Shown: positions 7,773 through 16,893, counted from the stretch's first letter. The stretch: 64,000 nt of DNA from Gaiellasilicea sp963761905 (GCA_963761905.1 CAVXIQ010000006.1:310001-374000); one strand, 5' to 3'. The notes: generated by a model not told the origin, from the sequence alone. Numbers and translations are program-made.

Positions 7773-8177
7773 ATGAATTCAAAGAGCATGGCCGGATGGA
7801 TCGGCTTCGCCGGGATCTTGATGATGCTCCTCGGCGGGCTCAGCGTCTTCCAAGGGCTGATCGCGCTCTTGGAGGACAACTACTACGTCGTCACAGCGTC
7901 GGGCTACCTGCTTTTCGACATCACCGCCTGGGGCTGGATCATGCTGATCTGGGGCATCGCCGTGGCGCTCGTCGGTCTCGCGCTCGTCGGTGGCGCAAGC
8001 TGGGCGCGGTGGATGTCGATCCTGCTCGTCAGCATCAACGTGTTCGGCCAACTCGCATTTCTCGGCAACACCAACGACACGGTGTGGCTGCTGATCACGC
8101 TGACGTTCAACATCATCGTCCTCTACGCCCTGATCGTCCGCTGGCACGACAGTCAGCGGGAGTTACAGACTGGCTGA
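7773..8177 (+). CDS. DUF7144-type four-helix membrane protein
   Basis: 134 residues with four evenly spaced hydrophobic helices (about 7-30, 47-68, 72-90 and 96-122). It carries the GWIGFAGILM and YLLFDITAWGWIMLIWG patterns I associate with the DUF7144 family of small actinobacterial membrane proteins, whose function is unknown. GAGAGG about seven bases before the ATG supports the start. About 165 bases of untranslated sequence separate it from the preceding gene, including a small GCCGA/TCGGC hairpin near 7676-7690. Confidence 0.78.
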   Translation: MNSKSMAGWIGFAGILMMLLGGLSVFQGLIALLEDNYYVVTASGYLLFDITAWGWIMLIWGIAVALVGLALVGGASWARWMSILLVSINVFGQLAFLGNTNDTVWLLITLTFNIIVLYALIVRWHDSQRELQTG

Positions 8178-8188
8178 CGGCCAATTCC

Positions 8189-8234
8189 GCTCCTGTGCGG
8201 GGGATGCCCACCAGCGGCGCCCTCGCACAGGAGC
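8189..8234. repeat. 11-bp inverted repeat with 24-base spacer
   Basis: GCTCCTGTGCG at 8189-8199 is perfectly repeated in inverted orientation at 8224-8234. It begins 11 bases after the DUF7144 stop. The long loop is unusual for a terminator, so it may be a weak terminator, a protein-binding site or the relic of a small mobile element. The rest of 8178-8371 holds no gene; a TAGAAT -10 box lies at 8342-8347. Confidence 0.5.
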
Positions 8235-8371
8235 CGATGCGTGCCCGGATGGACGACCTGCGCACGCCGTGGCGATGACCACCGACTCGCCAATGGCGTC
8301 CAGCGCACGAGGCCGGCGGCGCGGAGTGTTGGACAGAGTCCTAGAATCCGTTTCCGGACAAGGAGAGTCGT

Positions 8372-8884
8372 ATGGGGCTGTTGCGCCGTCGCGGTGGGAA
8401 TGACGGAACGAAGTACCGGATGCGCGAGAAGCTCTTCGCTGTCGGGGACGACTTCTGGATCGAGAACGGCGAGGGGGAGCGGGCCTTCAAGGTCGATGGG
8501 AAGGCGCTGCGGATTCGAGACACGTTCGTGCTCGAAGACGCCTCAGGAGCCGAGCTGTACAAGATCCAGGAAAAGAAGCTCACGATCCGCGACAAGATGG
8601 AGATCGAGCGCGCAGGCGCGACGGTCGCGACGGTCAAGAAGGCGCTGATCACCCCGCTCCGAGATCGCTTCTCGATCGAGGTCGAAGGCGGCGAGGACAT
8701 GGAGGCCAAGGGAAACATCGTCGACCACGAGTACAAGATCGAACGGGACGGCGAGAAGGTCGCCGAGGTGTCCAAGCGCTGGTTCCGGATCCGAGACACC
8801 TACGGCATCGAGATCGCGCCGGAGCAGGACGACGCGCTCATCCTCGCCGTCAGTGTCTGCATCGACCAGATGACCCGCAGCTGA
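8372..8884 (+). CDS. LURP-one-related (Tubby-like) protein
   Basis: 170 residues made of alternating beta-strand repeats (KYRMREKLFAVGDDFWIENG, AFKVDGKALRIRDTF, YKIQEKKLTIRD, YKIERDGEKVAEVSKRWF). This is the signature of the LURP-one-related / phospholipid-scramblase-like beta-barrel. No membrane segment is present, so the protein is cytosolic or peripheral. Bacterial members have no established biochemical role. AAGGAGAG lies about seven bases before the ATG. It is convergent with the M20 hydrolase; the stops are one base apart. Confidence 0.88.
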   Translation: MGLLRRRGGNDGTKYRMREKLFAVGDDFWIENGEGERAFKVDGKALRIRDTFVLEDASGAELYKIQEKKLTIRDKMEIERAGATVATVKKALITPLRDRFSIEVEGGEDMEAKGNIVDHEYKIERDGEKVAEVSKRWFRIRDTYGIEIAPEQDDALILAVSVCIDQMTRS

Positions 8885-8885
8885 C

Positions 8886-9912
8886 CTAGAGGAGCTCGGC
8901 AGCTGAAGAACCCGAGGCAAGATGCCGCAGCGCCCGCTCGAGCGCGTCCACAGCCAGGAGCACGTCCTCGTCCGAGGAGTGCTCGTCCGGGGAGTGGCTG
9001 ACGCCGCCGTTCAGACTGCGAACGAAGAGCATCGCGCTCGGAACGCCCGCGGCGGCGAGAATTCCCGCGTCGTGGCCGGCGCCCGAGTGCAGCTCGACCG
9101 GCGGCTGGCCGAGGGACACGATCGCGTCGCGGACGGCCGCGCAGACGCCGGCGTCCATCGCGGCCGGCTCGACCCGCAGCGCCGGCTCGATCCCGAGCGC
9201 GGCGACGAGCGCGTCCAGCCGTACCGCATCGGGAGCCCGAGCGTCGACGCTGAACGTCACCGCCGAGGGGATCACGTTGATCCCACCCGGCTCGACGGTG
9301 AGCTGGCCGACCGTCGCGACCGCGTCGGGGATCGAGCGCGCCGCGTCCCGGATCGCGAGCACGCGCTCCGCGGCGCCGACGAGCGCGTCCTCACGACCGG
9401 CCATCGGCGTCGTTCCCGCGTGGCCGGCACGCCCGGCAACAGTGACCGTCGACCGGACGTAGCCGACGATTCCGGGCACGACGGCAAGCGGCGCCCCGAG
9501 CTCCTCGAGCCGCGGTCCCTGCTCGATGTGGAGCTCCACGAAGGCGTCCGGCGGCGCCGCCTGAAGCAACTCGCGCCCGACTTCCCGCGCAGCCGCGCTC
9601 CTCGTCGCGGAAGACGACGACGCCGAGGCCCGGCAGGCCGAGCCGCTCGACCGCCTCGAGCCCTGCGACGACACCGAGAGCTCCGTCGAATCGTCCCCCC
9701 GACGGGACGGTGTCGAGATGCGAGCCCGTCCAGACCGCGCGCGAGCCGCCGGGGATCAGCCCGAGCAGATTGCCGGCGTCGTCGACCTCGACCTCGAGCC
9801 CCGCCTCGCGGAACCAGCCGGCGGCGAGGTCGTGCGCGCGCTGCTCCTCCGCCGAGTAGCCGATCCGGTCGCCGATCGCGTAGAGCTCGTCGAGGCGCTC
9901 GAAGATCCGCAC
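8886..9912 (-). CDS. M20-family amidohydrolase (allantoate/carbamoyl-amino-acid hydrolase type), frameshifted
   Basis: Two overlapping frames together give one M20 protein of about 342 residues. The N-terminal frame (9912 to about 9590) has the metal-site blocks WTGSHLDTVPSGGRFDG and FRDEERGC. The C-terminal frame (about 9600 to 8886) continues with FVELHIEQGP, the dimerisation lid (AGHAGTTPM), SGAGHDAGI and GGVSHSPDE. The switch lies near 9580-9605 and total length is 3n+1, which fits one extra base. Allantoate and N-carbamoyl amino acids are typical substrates; the exact one cannot be told. A TACCGT -10 box six bases before GTG 9912 suggests its own leaderless promoter. Confidence 0.8.
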
Positions 9913-9918
9913 GGGAGG

Positions 9919-9924
9919 ACGGTA
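9919..9924 (-). promoter_or_regulatory. Leaderless -10 box (TACCGT) for the M20 hydrolase
   Basis: TACCGT read on the minus strand, six bases before GTG 9912. It is part of the window-wide TAnnnT plus 6-7 base pattern. Confidence 0.5.
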
Positions 9925-9934
9925 CTGCCGGACG

Positions 9935-10543
9935 CTACCGCGGCGGGCTCAGACCCGCCTGCTCGAGCTCGGCGCGAACCAGCGCGTCGAAACGCCCCGC
10001 CTGGAGATCGCCGATCGGATCCTTCGTGTACTGGAGGAGCGTCCCGTAGGGCAGCCCGAAGGCCGCCCGCGCGGCCAGGAGCTCGCGCCGCTCGGGCGAG
10101 ACCGGGTCCTGCAGCACCTGCGCTGCCGCGTTCAGCCGCCGAATCTGGCGGATCCGCGGCGGCAGCACCCAGAGCAGGAGTAGCGCGGACGGCAGCGCGA
10201 AGAAGAGCAGCCCGAGGAGATCGGCCAGATCGTGCGCGGCGCCGGCGCCGCCTCGACCGAGATCCTGCACCTCGCCGCCGCTCCCCTCGCCGGCCCCGCG
10301 AAGGGCGTCGCCGATGTCGTCGCCGACGAGCGGCGTCCCGTCGATCGCATCGGCCGCCGCCTCGAAGCCGCCCGACACAGCCCCGCCTGCCGACTCGACG
10401 CCCTCGCCGAGCACGGCGAGCTTGTCGACCGCGTCGTGCACCTCGAGCGCGAGCTTGCCGAACAGGACGAGCACGAGCACGACGGAGAGGTCGCGCGCGA
10501 CGAGATCGATCCTCGGTCCCAGCAGATCCGGATAGAGACGCAC
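9935..10543 (-). CDS. Membrane protein of unknown function
   Basis: 202 residues from a GTG at 10543. One hydrophobic helix near residues 20-37, a Gly/Ala/Asp-rich extracytoplasmic stretch (about 45-105), a second helix (about 108-128, LLGLLFFALPSALLLLWVLP), then a basic cytoplasmic tail. No recognised domain. It follows the MFS gene on the same strand by 19 bases and may be the last gene of the mqnD-led run. Confidence 0.65.
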   Translation of the reverse strand: MRLYPDLLGPRIDLVARDLSVVLVLVLFGKLALEVHDAVDKLAVLGEGVESAGGAVSGGFEAAADAIDGTPLVGDDIGDALRGAGEGSGGEVQDLGRGGAGAAHDLADLLGLLFFALPSALLLLWVLPPRIRQIRRLNAAAQVLQDPVSPERRELLAARAAFGLPYGTLLQYTKDPIGDLQAGRFDALVRAELEQAGLSPPR

Positions 10544-10562
10544 GGAGCACCCTTACCCCGCG

Positions 10563-11621
10563 TCACCGATCGCGCAACGGCCGGAGCGCCCACCAGCCCG
10601 CGAGCGGGAAGACGGCCGCCAGCGCGAACGCCGTTCGCCAAGAGGTCGCAGAGACGGTGGCGGCGAAGGCGATCGGCGCTCCGATCCCGACAACCGAGAG
10701 CACGGTCTGCTGGAAGCCGATCGCCGCCCCGCTGCGGCGGCCGCCGAACTCCGCCGCGATCGTGAACGAGAGCCCGTTCCAGGCCATCGAGAGACCGGTG
10801 GTCGCAACGAGGATCGGAACGAGGATCCATCCGGCAGCACCCGCCGCCGCGGCGACGAGCGCGAGCGCGACGGTCACCGCGATCCCCACGAGCCGGAGCG
10901 GCGCGATCCGCGAGCGGATGGCATCCGACCAGCGGCCGACGCCGATCCGCATCCCGGCGGCCAGCACCTGACCCGCCGCCAGCACGGCCGCCGCCGCTCC
11001 CGTCGACCAGCCCCGATCCTCGACGAGGAAGAGGACGAGGAAGCTCATCGTCGCGATCTGAGCGATCAGGTAGAGGCCGCTCGCCCCGCAGACGCGCCAG
11101 AGCCGCCGATCGCGAAGGCTCGTCTCGACATCCCCCACATGGATGTGCTCGCCGAGCCCGGAGCGGAGAACGAGCGCCCCGGCGAGCGCCCCCGCTAGGA
11201 CGAACCCGGCCAGGAAGAGAAAGCCCGCCTTCGTGCTGCCGAGGAGCGGGAGCGCGAGCGCGGCGATCGCGCCGCCCACGGGCACGGCGGTCTGTCGGAC
11301 TCCGAGCGCGAAGCCCCGCTCGTCGGCGGCGAACCAGCGCATCACGGCCCGGCCGCTGCCCGACTGGACGCTGCCGCCTGCGACCCCGGCGAGCCCGAGC
11401 AGGAGAACGAGCGAGCCGAAGCTCGGCGCGAACGCCGCCCCGGCGAGGCAGGCGGCGCAGACCGTCAGCCCACCCGCAAGCGTCCAGCGCTCGCCGAACC
11501 GGTCGACCGCGTAGCCCCAGGGGAGGAGCGCGAATGTCAGCCCGATCCATTCGGCGGCGAGGACGACGCCGACCTGCGTCAGGGAAAGGTCGTAGCGGTC
11601 GCGGAGGGCCGGCGCGAGCAC
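10563..11621 (-). CDS. Major facilitator superfamily transporter; usable start codon missing
   Basis: At least 352 residues with about 11-12 membrane helices and the MFS loop motif YAVDRFGERW after helix 2. Substrate unknown. GTG 11621 is the first start codon, but it lies inside the first helix: the same frame read upstream to about 11700 encodes RYRWAVLAAGTAAQASFS, a normal MFS helix-1 beginning. No ATG, GTG or TTG occurs in that upstream frame before the ALDH stop at 11707-11705. The real N-terminus is therefore longer, and a start codon has been lost through mutation, an assembly error or a non-standard start. Confidence 0.82.
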   Translation of the reverse strand: MLAPALRDRYDLSLTQVGVVLAAEWIGLTFALLPWGYAVDRFGERWTLAGGLTVCAACLAGAAFAPSFGSLVLLLGLAGVAGGSVQSGSGRAVMRWFAADERGFALGVRQTAVPVGGAIAALALPLLGSTKAGFLFLAGFVLAGALAGALVLRSGLGEHIHVGDVETSLRDRRLWRVCGASGLYLIAQIATMSFLVLFLVEDRGWSTGAAAAVLAAGQVLAAGMRIGVGRWSDAIRSRIAPLRLVGIAVTVALALVAAAAGAAGWILVPILVATTGLSMAWNGLSFTIAAEFGGRRSGAAIGFQQTVLSVVGIGAPIAFAATVSATSWRTAFALAAVFPLAGWWALRPLRDR

Positions 11622-11704
11622 GGCGGTCGCGAACGAGATCGTCGAGAAGCTCGCCTGCGCCGCGGTGCCGGCGGCGAGAACGGCCCAGCGGTAGCGGTCG
11701 GGCG

Positions 11705-13184
11705 CTACAGGGAGAAGGGGTTGATCGGTCGGGCGCCGGTGTTCACGATCACACTCTTCGTCTCGAGGTAGAGCTCGAGCGCGTCGATCCCGAGCTCGCG
11801 GCCGAACCCGGACTGCTTGTAGCCGCCGAACGGGATCCCCGGGAAGGCCGTGTACGGCATGTTGATCCCGACCGTCCCGGACTTGATCCGGCTCGCGATC
11901 CGGTGGCCGCGCGCGGGATCGCCCGTCCAGACGGTCGCCATCAGCCCGTACTTGACGTCGTTCGCGATCCGGATCGCGTCCTTCTCGTCGGCGAACGGGA
12001 TCAGCGTCACGACCGGGCCGAAGACCTCCTCCTGCGCGATCGTGCTCGCGTTCTCGACCCCGGCGATCACGGTCGGCGGGTAGAACGCGGCCGTCTCGCC
12101 GCTCTGATCAGTTGGGCGCTCGCCGCCGGTCAGGATCTCGGCGCCGTCCTCGCGGGCGCTCTCGACGAACCCGTGCACCTTGTCCCGGTGGGCGGTCGAG
12201 ATCAGCGAGCCCATCTGCGTCTCGGCGGCGAGTGGATCGCCCATCTTCACGCCCTGCGCCTTGGCGGCGAACTCGGAGGCCACGTCGTCGTAGACCGACT
12301 GCTCGACGAGGACGCGCGAGCGCGCCTCGCAGCTCTGGCCCGCGGCGTAGTAGATCGACCAGACCGCGCTCGGGATCGCCGAGCCGAGGTCGGCGTCGGC
12401 GAAGATCAGGTTCGGGCTCTTGCCGCCGAGCTCGAGCGTCAGGCGCTTGATCGGGTCGGAGCAGAGCCGCATGATCTCGCCGCCGGTCCTCGTCGAGCCG
12501 GTGAAGGCGACCTTGTCGACGCCCGGATGCTTGACGAGGTAGGCGCCCGTCGTCGGCCCGTCGCCCGGGACGATGTTGATCGCACCGGCCGGAAAGCCGA
12601 CCTCGGCCGCGAGCTCGGCAAGCCGCAGCGCTGTCGCGGGCGTCTGCGGATCGGGCTTCAGGACGACGGCGCAGCCGGCGGCAAGCGCGGGCGAGAGCTT
12701 CCACGTCGTCATCAGGAGCGGGTAGTTCCAGGGCACGATCTGGGCCGCGACCCCGACCGGCTCCTTCTGCGTGTAGAAGAGGAGCGAGCCGCCGACCGGA
12801 TTCGAGCGGCCGGCGATCGTCCCGATCGCCGAGGCGAAGAAGCGGAAGTTCTCGACCGCGCCGCCGATCTCCGCCTTCACCGACGAGATCGCCTTGCCGA
12901 CGTTGCGCGACTCGAGCTCCGCGAGCTCGTTGCGGTTCGCCTTGATCGCGTCGGCGAGCGCGTGCAGGAGCCGCGAGCGCTCGTTCGCCGGGGTCTTGCC
13001 CCAGTCTCCGTCGAGCGCGGTGCGCGCGGCCGCGACCGCGCGATCGATCTCGGCGTCGCCGGCGAGCTGCGTCGTTCCGAACGTCTCTCCCGTCGCCGGC
13101 TCGACGAGCTCGCGCGACTCGCGAGCCCTCGACGGTCTCGCCGTCGATGAAAAGGCCGAACTCGCGGGCTGTCGCGACGCTCAC
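11705..13184 (-). CDS. NAD(P)-dependent aldehyde dehydrogenase, frameshifted near the N-terminus
   Basis: The main frame holds most of an ALDH: VPWNYPLL cofactor region, FTGSTRTGG, the general-base Glu in LELGGKSPN, the catalytic Cys in AGQSCEARS and the C-terminal PFGGYKQSGFGRE. The N-terminus lies in another frame: GTG 13184 starts VSVATAREFGLFIDGETVEG, and the frame must shift near 13125-13135 to continue as ESRELVEPATGETFG. Total length is 3n+1, so one extra base explains it. The family oxidises aldehydes to acids; the substrate is not predictable, though the thiolase upstream suggests catabolism. GTG 13184 overlaps the TGA of the DUF885 gene. Confidence 0.88.
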
Positions 13185-14386
13185 GAGCCGGACGATACCG
13201 CGGTCTCTCCGTCTGCCGCGGCACGAAGCTCGCCGACGCGCACCGGCTCGGTCAGCAGCTTCCGGAAGCGGCCGAGATCGCCGTCCACGTACGCGCGCGC
13301 AAGCCGGAGCCCCTCGGTATAGGTGACGACGTAGGCCCGCCAGGTCGGATCGGTGATGAAGGCGATCGAGTGCGCGGCGCGCTTCGGCGGCGCCAGCGCC
13401 CAGCGCTCGATGTAGGCCTGCGCCTCCTCGATGGACAGCCCGTCCTCGTGGATCGCGAGCGCCGCGTTCCGGGTCACGTAGCCGAGCGGCTCTCGCGCGG
13501 CTCTGATCTCCTTCGCCTCGGCCGGCTCGTACGGGACGCCCGCGGCGCTCAGGATGCGCGCGAACTCTGCCTCGAGCCCCTCGTCGATCAGCAGCTCCCC
13601 GCCGAGCTCGGCGATCCCCTCGCTGAGGAGCGCCTGCGGCGTCGGCACGAGCTGGAGCGACTCCTCGAGGTGGCCGCGTCGCTCGAGCAGCAGCTCCTCC
13701 TTCGTCGCGTGCTCGGTGTGGTGCCCCGGATACCCCTCGTGCGCGGCGAGGTGGACGATCTCGGCGCCGGAGAACGGGAGGTCGGTGTTGACGACGATCC
13801 GGCTGCGATGGCGGCCGAGGTAGTAGTTGAAGGCGGACCACGGCTCCCCTGCGACGAGCTCGAGCGCGAACTCCTCGTCGGCCGGGAGCGGCACGAGCGC
13901 CTGCGTGCGCTCGCGGAGTAGCGCGAGGATCGCGGTCATCGTCTCGACGATCCGATGGGCCGGGACGGCGTTCGCAGTGCGCCAGGACTCATACCGCTCG
14001 TGGAGCGACGACCCAGGTGGCAGCAACTCGTCGAGCCGGCGGTGCGTCTCGGCGAATGCGGATTCCGGCACGCGTTCGGGACGGACGCCGTAGCACGACT
14101 CGATCTCGTCGAGGTAGGCGACCTCCTCGCCGGCGAGGATGCCCGCGTAGGTGCGGAGACCGACGAGCTGATCCTCGAGCCAGCCGGTGCGCGCGTCGTC
14201 GAGCCCCGCCGTCGGCAGCTCGCTCAGCAGGGCGTCCGCATCGGCGGCGAGCGCGGCAGGCGCGCGTGGCTCCTCGGCCTCGACCGCCTCAGCGAGCTCG
14301 GGCGGGCCGTAGTAGGCGTCGACGAGCCCGTCGACGTGGCGGCCAAGCCGGAGCCCGAGGGTCAGATACCGCTCGACGACAGTCAT
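13181..14386 (-). CDS. DUF885-family metallohydrolase
   Basis: 401 residues from ATG 14386, which overlaps the thiolase TGA (ATGA). The central motif AAHEGYPGHHTEH supplies the HExxH-like zinc ligands of DUF885 proteins, which belong to the M3/gluzincin-like peptidases. A downstream SEGIAELGGELL provides a Glu that could be the third ligand. No signal peptide, so cytoplasmic. The family is poorly characterised; dipeptidase or ester hydrolase activity is possible. It is part of the leftward run mqnD, thiolase, this gene, ALDH, MFS. Confidence 0.85.
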   Translation of the reverse strand: MTVVERYLTLGLRLGRHVDGLVDAYYGPPELAEAVEAEEPRAPAALAADADALLSELPTAGLDDARTGWLEDQLVGLRTYAGILAGEEVAYLDEIESCYGVRPERVPESAFAETHRRLDELLPPGSSLHERYESWRTANAVPAHRIVETMTAILALLRERTQALVPLPADEEFALELVAGEPWSAFNYYLGRHRSRIVVNTDLPFSGAEIVHLAAHEGYPGHHTEHATKEELLLERRGHLEESLQLVPTPQALLSEGIAELGGELLIDEGLEAEFARILSAAGVPYEPAEAKEIRAAREPLGYVTRNAALAIHEDGLSIEEAQAYIERWALAPPKRAAHSIAFITDPTWRAYVVTYTEGLRLARAYVDGDLGRFRKLLTEPVRVGELRAAADGETAVSSGS

Positions 14387-15555
14387 CGCTCGAAGAGCGC
14401 CGCCTGGCCCTGGCCGACGCCGACGCACATCGTCGCGATGCCGTAGCGGCCGCCGCGGCGGCGCAGCTCGTGCAGCAGCGTCACGACCAGGCGGGCGCCG
14501 CTCATTCCGAGCGGATGGCCGATCGCGATCGCGCCGCCGTTCACGTTCACCTTCTCCTCGTCCAGGCCGAGCTCGCGCACGACCGCGAGGCTCTGGGAGG
14601 CGAACGCCTCGTTCAGCTCGACGAGATCGAGCTCCTCGACGGCCACGCCCGTGCGCTCGAGCAACTTGCGTACGGCCGGGACCGGCCCGATTCCCATTAC
14701 CCGCGGATCGACGCCCGCGACCGCGCTGGCGACGAAGGCGCCGAGCGGCTCGATCCCACCCTCTCCGAAGCCCAGCTCCTGCGCCTTCTCCTCGGAGGCG
14801 AGCACGAGCGCAGCGGCGCCGTCGTTCAGCCCGCTCGAGTTGCCGGCGGTCACCGTTCCCTCACCGCGAAACGCGGGCTTCAGCGAGGCGAGCTTGTCGG
14901 CGCTCGTGTCCGGGCGCGGGTGCTCGTCGCGCTCGAGCTCGCCGACCGAGACGAGCTCGTCGGCGAAGTCGGCGGCCGCCCAGCGCTGCTGCGAGCGCAG
15001 CGCGAAGGCGTCCTGCTCCTCGCGGGAGATCCCCCACCGCTCGGCCACGTTCTCGCCGGTCTCGCCCATCGACTCGAGCGGGAAGCGCGCCGCCAGCGCC
15101 GGATTGGGGAAGCGCCAGCCGAGCGTCGTGTCGTACATCGTCCGGTCGCCGCGCGGAAACGCCGCGTCCGGCTTCGCCGTGACGAGCGGCGCGCGGCTCA
15201 TCGACTCGACGCCGCCCGCCACGAAGAGGTCGCCGTCGCCGGCCACGATCGCATGGCAGGCGCCGACGACGGCCGAGAGCCCTGACGCGCAGAGCCGGTT
15301 GACGGTGACGCCCGCCACCGACTCGGGCAGCCCCGCGAGGAGCGCCGCCATCCGGGCGACGTTGCGGTTGTCCTCGCCGGCCTGATTGGCGCAGCCGAGA
15401 TAGACGTCCTCGAGCTCGGCCGGATCGACGCCCGCGCGCTCGACGGCGGCGCCGATCGCGATCGCAGCGAGATCGTCGGGACGAACGCCGGCAAGGCTGC
15501 CGCCGTAGCGCCCCACAGGCGTCCGAACCGCGGAGAGGACGACGGCTCGGCTCAT
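14383..15555 (-). CDS. Acetyl-CoA C-acyltransferase (thiolase)
   Basis: 390 residues, the usual thiolase length. The nucleophilic Cys89 is in NRLCASGLSA, the catalytic His in NGGAIAIGHPLGMSG and the second Cys in MCVGVGQGQ. MSRAVVLSAVRTPVG is a normal thiolase N-terminus, so I start at ATG 15555, although an in-frame ATG at 15573 would extend it by six residues. It cleaves 3-ketoacyl-CoA, or forms acetoacetyl-CoA in reverse. Downstream of mqnD and overlapping the DUF885 gene, it is probably a member of a catabolic operon with the aldehyde dehydrogenase. Confidence 0.93.
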   Translation of the reverse strand: MSRAVVLSAVRTPVGRYGGSLAGVRPDDLAAIAIGAAVERAGVDPAELEDVYLGCANQAGEDNRNVARMAALLAGLPESVAGVTVNRLCASGLSAVVGACHAIVAGDGDLFVAGGVESMSRAPLVTAKPDAAFPRGDRTMYDTTLGWRFPNPALAARFPLESMGETGENVAERWGISREEQDAFALRSQQRWAAADFADELVSVGELERDEHPRPDTSADKLASLKPAFRGEGTVTAGNSSGLNDGAAALVLASEEKAQELGFGEGGIEPLGAFVASAVAGVDPRVMGIGPVPAVRKLLERTGVAVEELDLVELNEAFASQSLAVVRELGLDEEKVNVNGGAIAIGHPLGMSGARLVVTLLHELRRRGGRYGIATMCVGVGQGQAALFER

Positions 15556-15575
15556 GCCGCGCGCGAGCGCCATCG

Positions 15576-16400
15576 CTAGGCGACGAAGTCCAGCTTGACG
15601 GGCTCGGGAAACGCGCCGATCTCCTCGCCGCGCCGGAGCAGCTCCGCGACGGCCCGACGACCCTCGTCGCCATAGTCGCAAGTGAGGTCGTTCACGTACA
15701 TGGCGACGAAACGATCGGCGAGCGCCTCGTCGATCCCGCGGCCGAACCCAAGGGCGTAGCGCATCGCCTCGTCGCGATGCTCGAGGCCGGACCGGATCGA
15801 GTCGAGGAGCACGGCCGAAAGGTCCGGCAGGCGCTCGCCGAGATCGCGACGGGCGACGTTGACGCCGAGTGGTAGCGGCAGGCCGGTCTCGAGCAGCCAC
15901 CACTCGCCGAGATCGAGCGACTTCGTCAGCCCTTCGTCGGCGTACGTGAGCTGGCCTTCGTGGATCAGGAGCCCCGCCTCCGCACGTCCGGACGCGACCT
16001 CGTCGCCGATCCGGTCGAACGGCAGCTCGCGGACGGCGACGTCGCCGAGCGCCAGCCGCAACGCCAGGTACGCGGTGGTCATTCTGCCCGGGATCACGAT
16101 CTCGGTCTCGCGAAGCTGGTCGAGCGAGAGCGGCTCCCGCGCAACGACGACCGGCCCGTACCCCGAGCCGATGCTGGCGCCGTGCGGCAGCAGCGCGTAG
16201 CGGCCCTGGACGAAGGGGTAGGCGTGGAGCGAGATCGCCGTCACCTCGAGCCGGCCCTCGAGCGCCCACTCGTTCAGCGTCTGGATGTCCTGCAGCACCT
16301 GCTCGAACGCGAAGCCGCGCGTGTCGATCGCCTCCGCCGCGATCGCCCAGAACATGAACGCGTCGTCCGGATCCGGACTGTGACCGAGCCTGATCTGCAC
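15576..16400 (-). CDS. mqnD: 1,4-dihydroxy-6-naphthoate synthase (menaquinone futalosine pathway)
   Basis: 274 residues with the MqnD N-terminus (GHSPDPDDAFMFWAI, matching the SP.P.D.F.F pattern of the family) and a type II periplasmic-binding-protein-like fold. It converts cyclic dehypoxanthine futalosine to 1,4-dihydroxy-6-naphthoate. No other mqn gene is in the window. GTG 16400 is preceded at seven bases by a TAGCCT box (16413-16408), so a leaderless start is likely. It is divergent from the DtxR-type regulator and first in a leftward run of metabolic genes. Confidence 0.88.
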   Translation of the reverse strand: MQIRLGHSPDPDDAFMFWAIAAEAIDTRGFAFEQVLQDIQTLNEWALEGRLEVTAISLHAYPFVQGRYALLPHGASIGSGYGPVVVAREPLSLDQLRETEIVIPGRMTTAYLALRLALGDVAVRELPFDRIGDEVASGRAEAGLLIHEGQLTYADEGLTKSLDLGEWWLLETGLPLPLGVNVARRDLGERLPDLSAVLLDSIRSGLEHRDEAMRYALGFGRGIDEALADRFVAMYVNDLTCDYGDEGRRAVAELLRRGEEIGAFPEPVKLDFVA

Positions 16401-16434
16401 GCGGGCGAGGCTAGCACCGACCTAGACTCCGACC
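16401..16434. promoter_or_regulatory. Divergent leaderless promoters between mqnD and the DtxR-type gene
   Basis: The 34-bp gap holds a minus-strand TAGCCT (16413-16408, seven bases before GTG 16400) and a plus-strand TAGACT (16423-16428, six bases before ATG 16435), nine bases apart. Their -35 regions must lie inside the opposite genes, so the two promoters cannot easily be occupied together. Confidence 0.65.
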
Positions 16435-16893
16435 ATGAGCCGGGTTGACCTGAGCGCGTCGATCCAGGACTACCTGAAGGAGATCTACAAGCTGGGCGCC
16501 TCCGGCGAGCGCGTGTCGACGAACGACGTGGCGAGCCGCCAGAACGTCTCGCCCGCCTCGGCGAGCGCGATGGTCAAGAAGCTGGCCGTGCTCGGGCTCG
16601 CCGAGCACGCGCCGTACCGAGGCGTCGTGCTCACGCATGCCGGAGAGCAGGTCGCGCTCGAGGTGATCCGGCACCACCGGCTGCTCGAGCTCTATCTGGC
16701 CGAGACCCTGGGGATCGGCGTCGAGGACGTGCACGACGAGGCGGACCGGCTGGAGCACGTGCTCTCGGAGGAGCTCGAGTCGCGCATCGACAAGGCGCTC
16801 GGCTTTCCCACGCACGATCCGCACGGCGACCCGATCCCGAACGCCCAGCTCGAATGGCCGAACGACGAGCCGGCGAAGCCGGATCCTCGTTAG
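16435..16893 (+). CDS. DtxR/MntR-family metal-dependent repressor
   Basis: 152 residues: an N-terminal winged helix (SIQDYLKEIYKL, NVSPASASAMVKKLAVLGL) and a metal-binding/dimerisation domain with HHRLLELYL, EADRLEHVLS and the terminal HDPHGDPIP typical of DtxR, IdeR and MntR. There is no SH3-like third domain, so it is closer in size to MntR. It should repress iron or manganese uptake genes when metal-loaded. None are adjacent, so its targets lie elsewhere. Divergent from mqnD with a 34-bp shared promoter region. Confidence 0.92.
   Translation: MSRVDLSASIQDYLKEIYKLGASGERVSTNDVASRQNVSPASASAMVKKLAVLGLAEHAPYRGVVLTHAGEQVALEVIRHHRLLELYLAETLGIGVEDVHDEADRLEHVLSEELESRIDKALGFPTHDPHGDPIPNAQLEWPNDEPAKPDPR

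Noticed and set aside
4320..8900. Second copy of the tRNA-Arg(CCT) 3' end as an att site for the van-like module
   Set aside because: I looked for GATTCTTGTCGGGGGCA downstream and found no match, so insertion at this tRNA is not supported by repeats.
14386..14428. Upstream N-terminal extension of the DUF885 protein
   Set aside because: The Arg/Gly-rich extension overlaps the thiolase 3' end; the ATGA overlap at 14386 is the normal operon junction.
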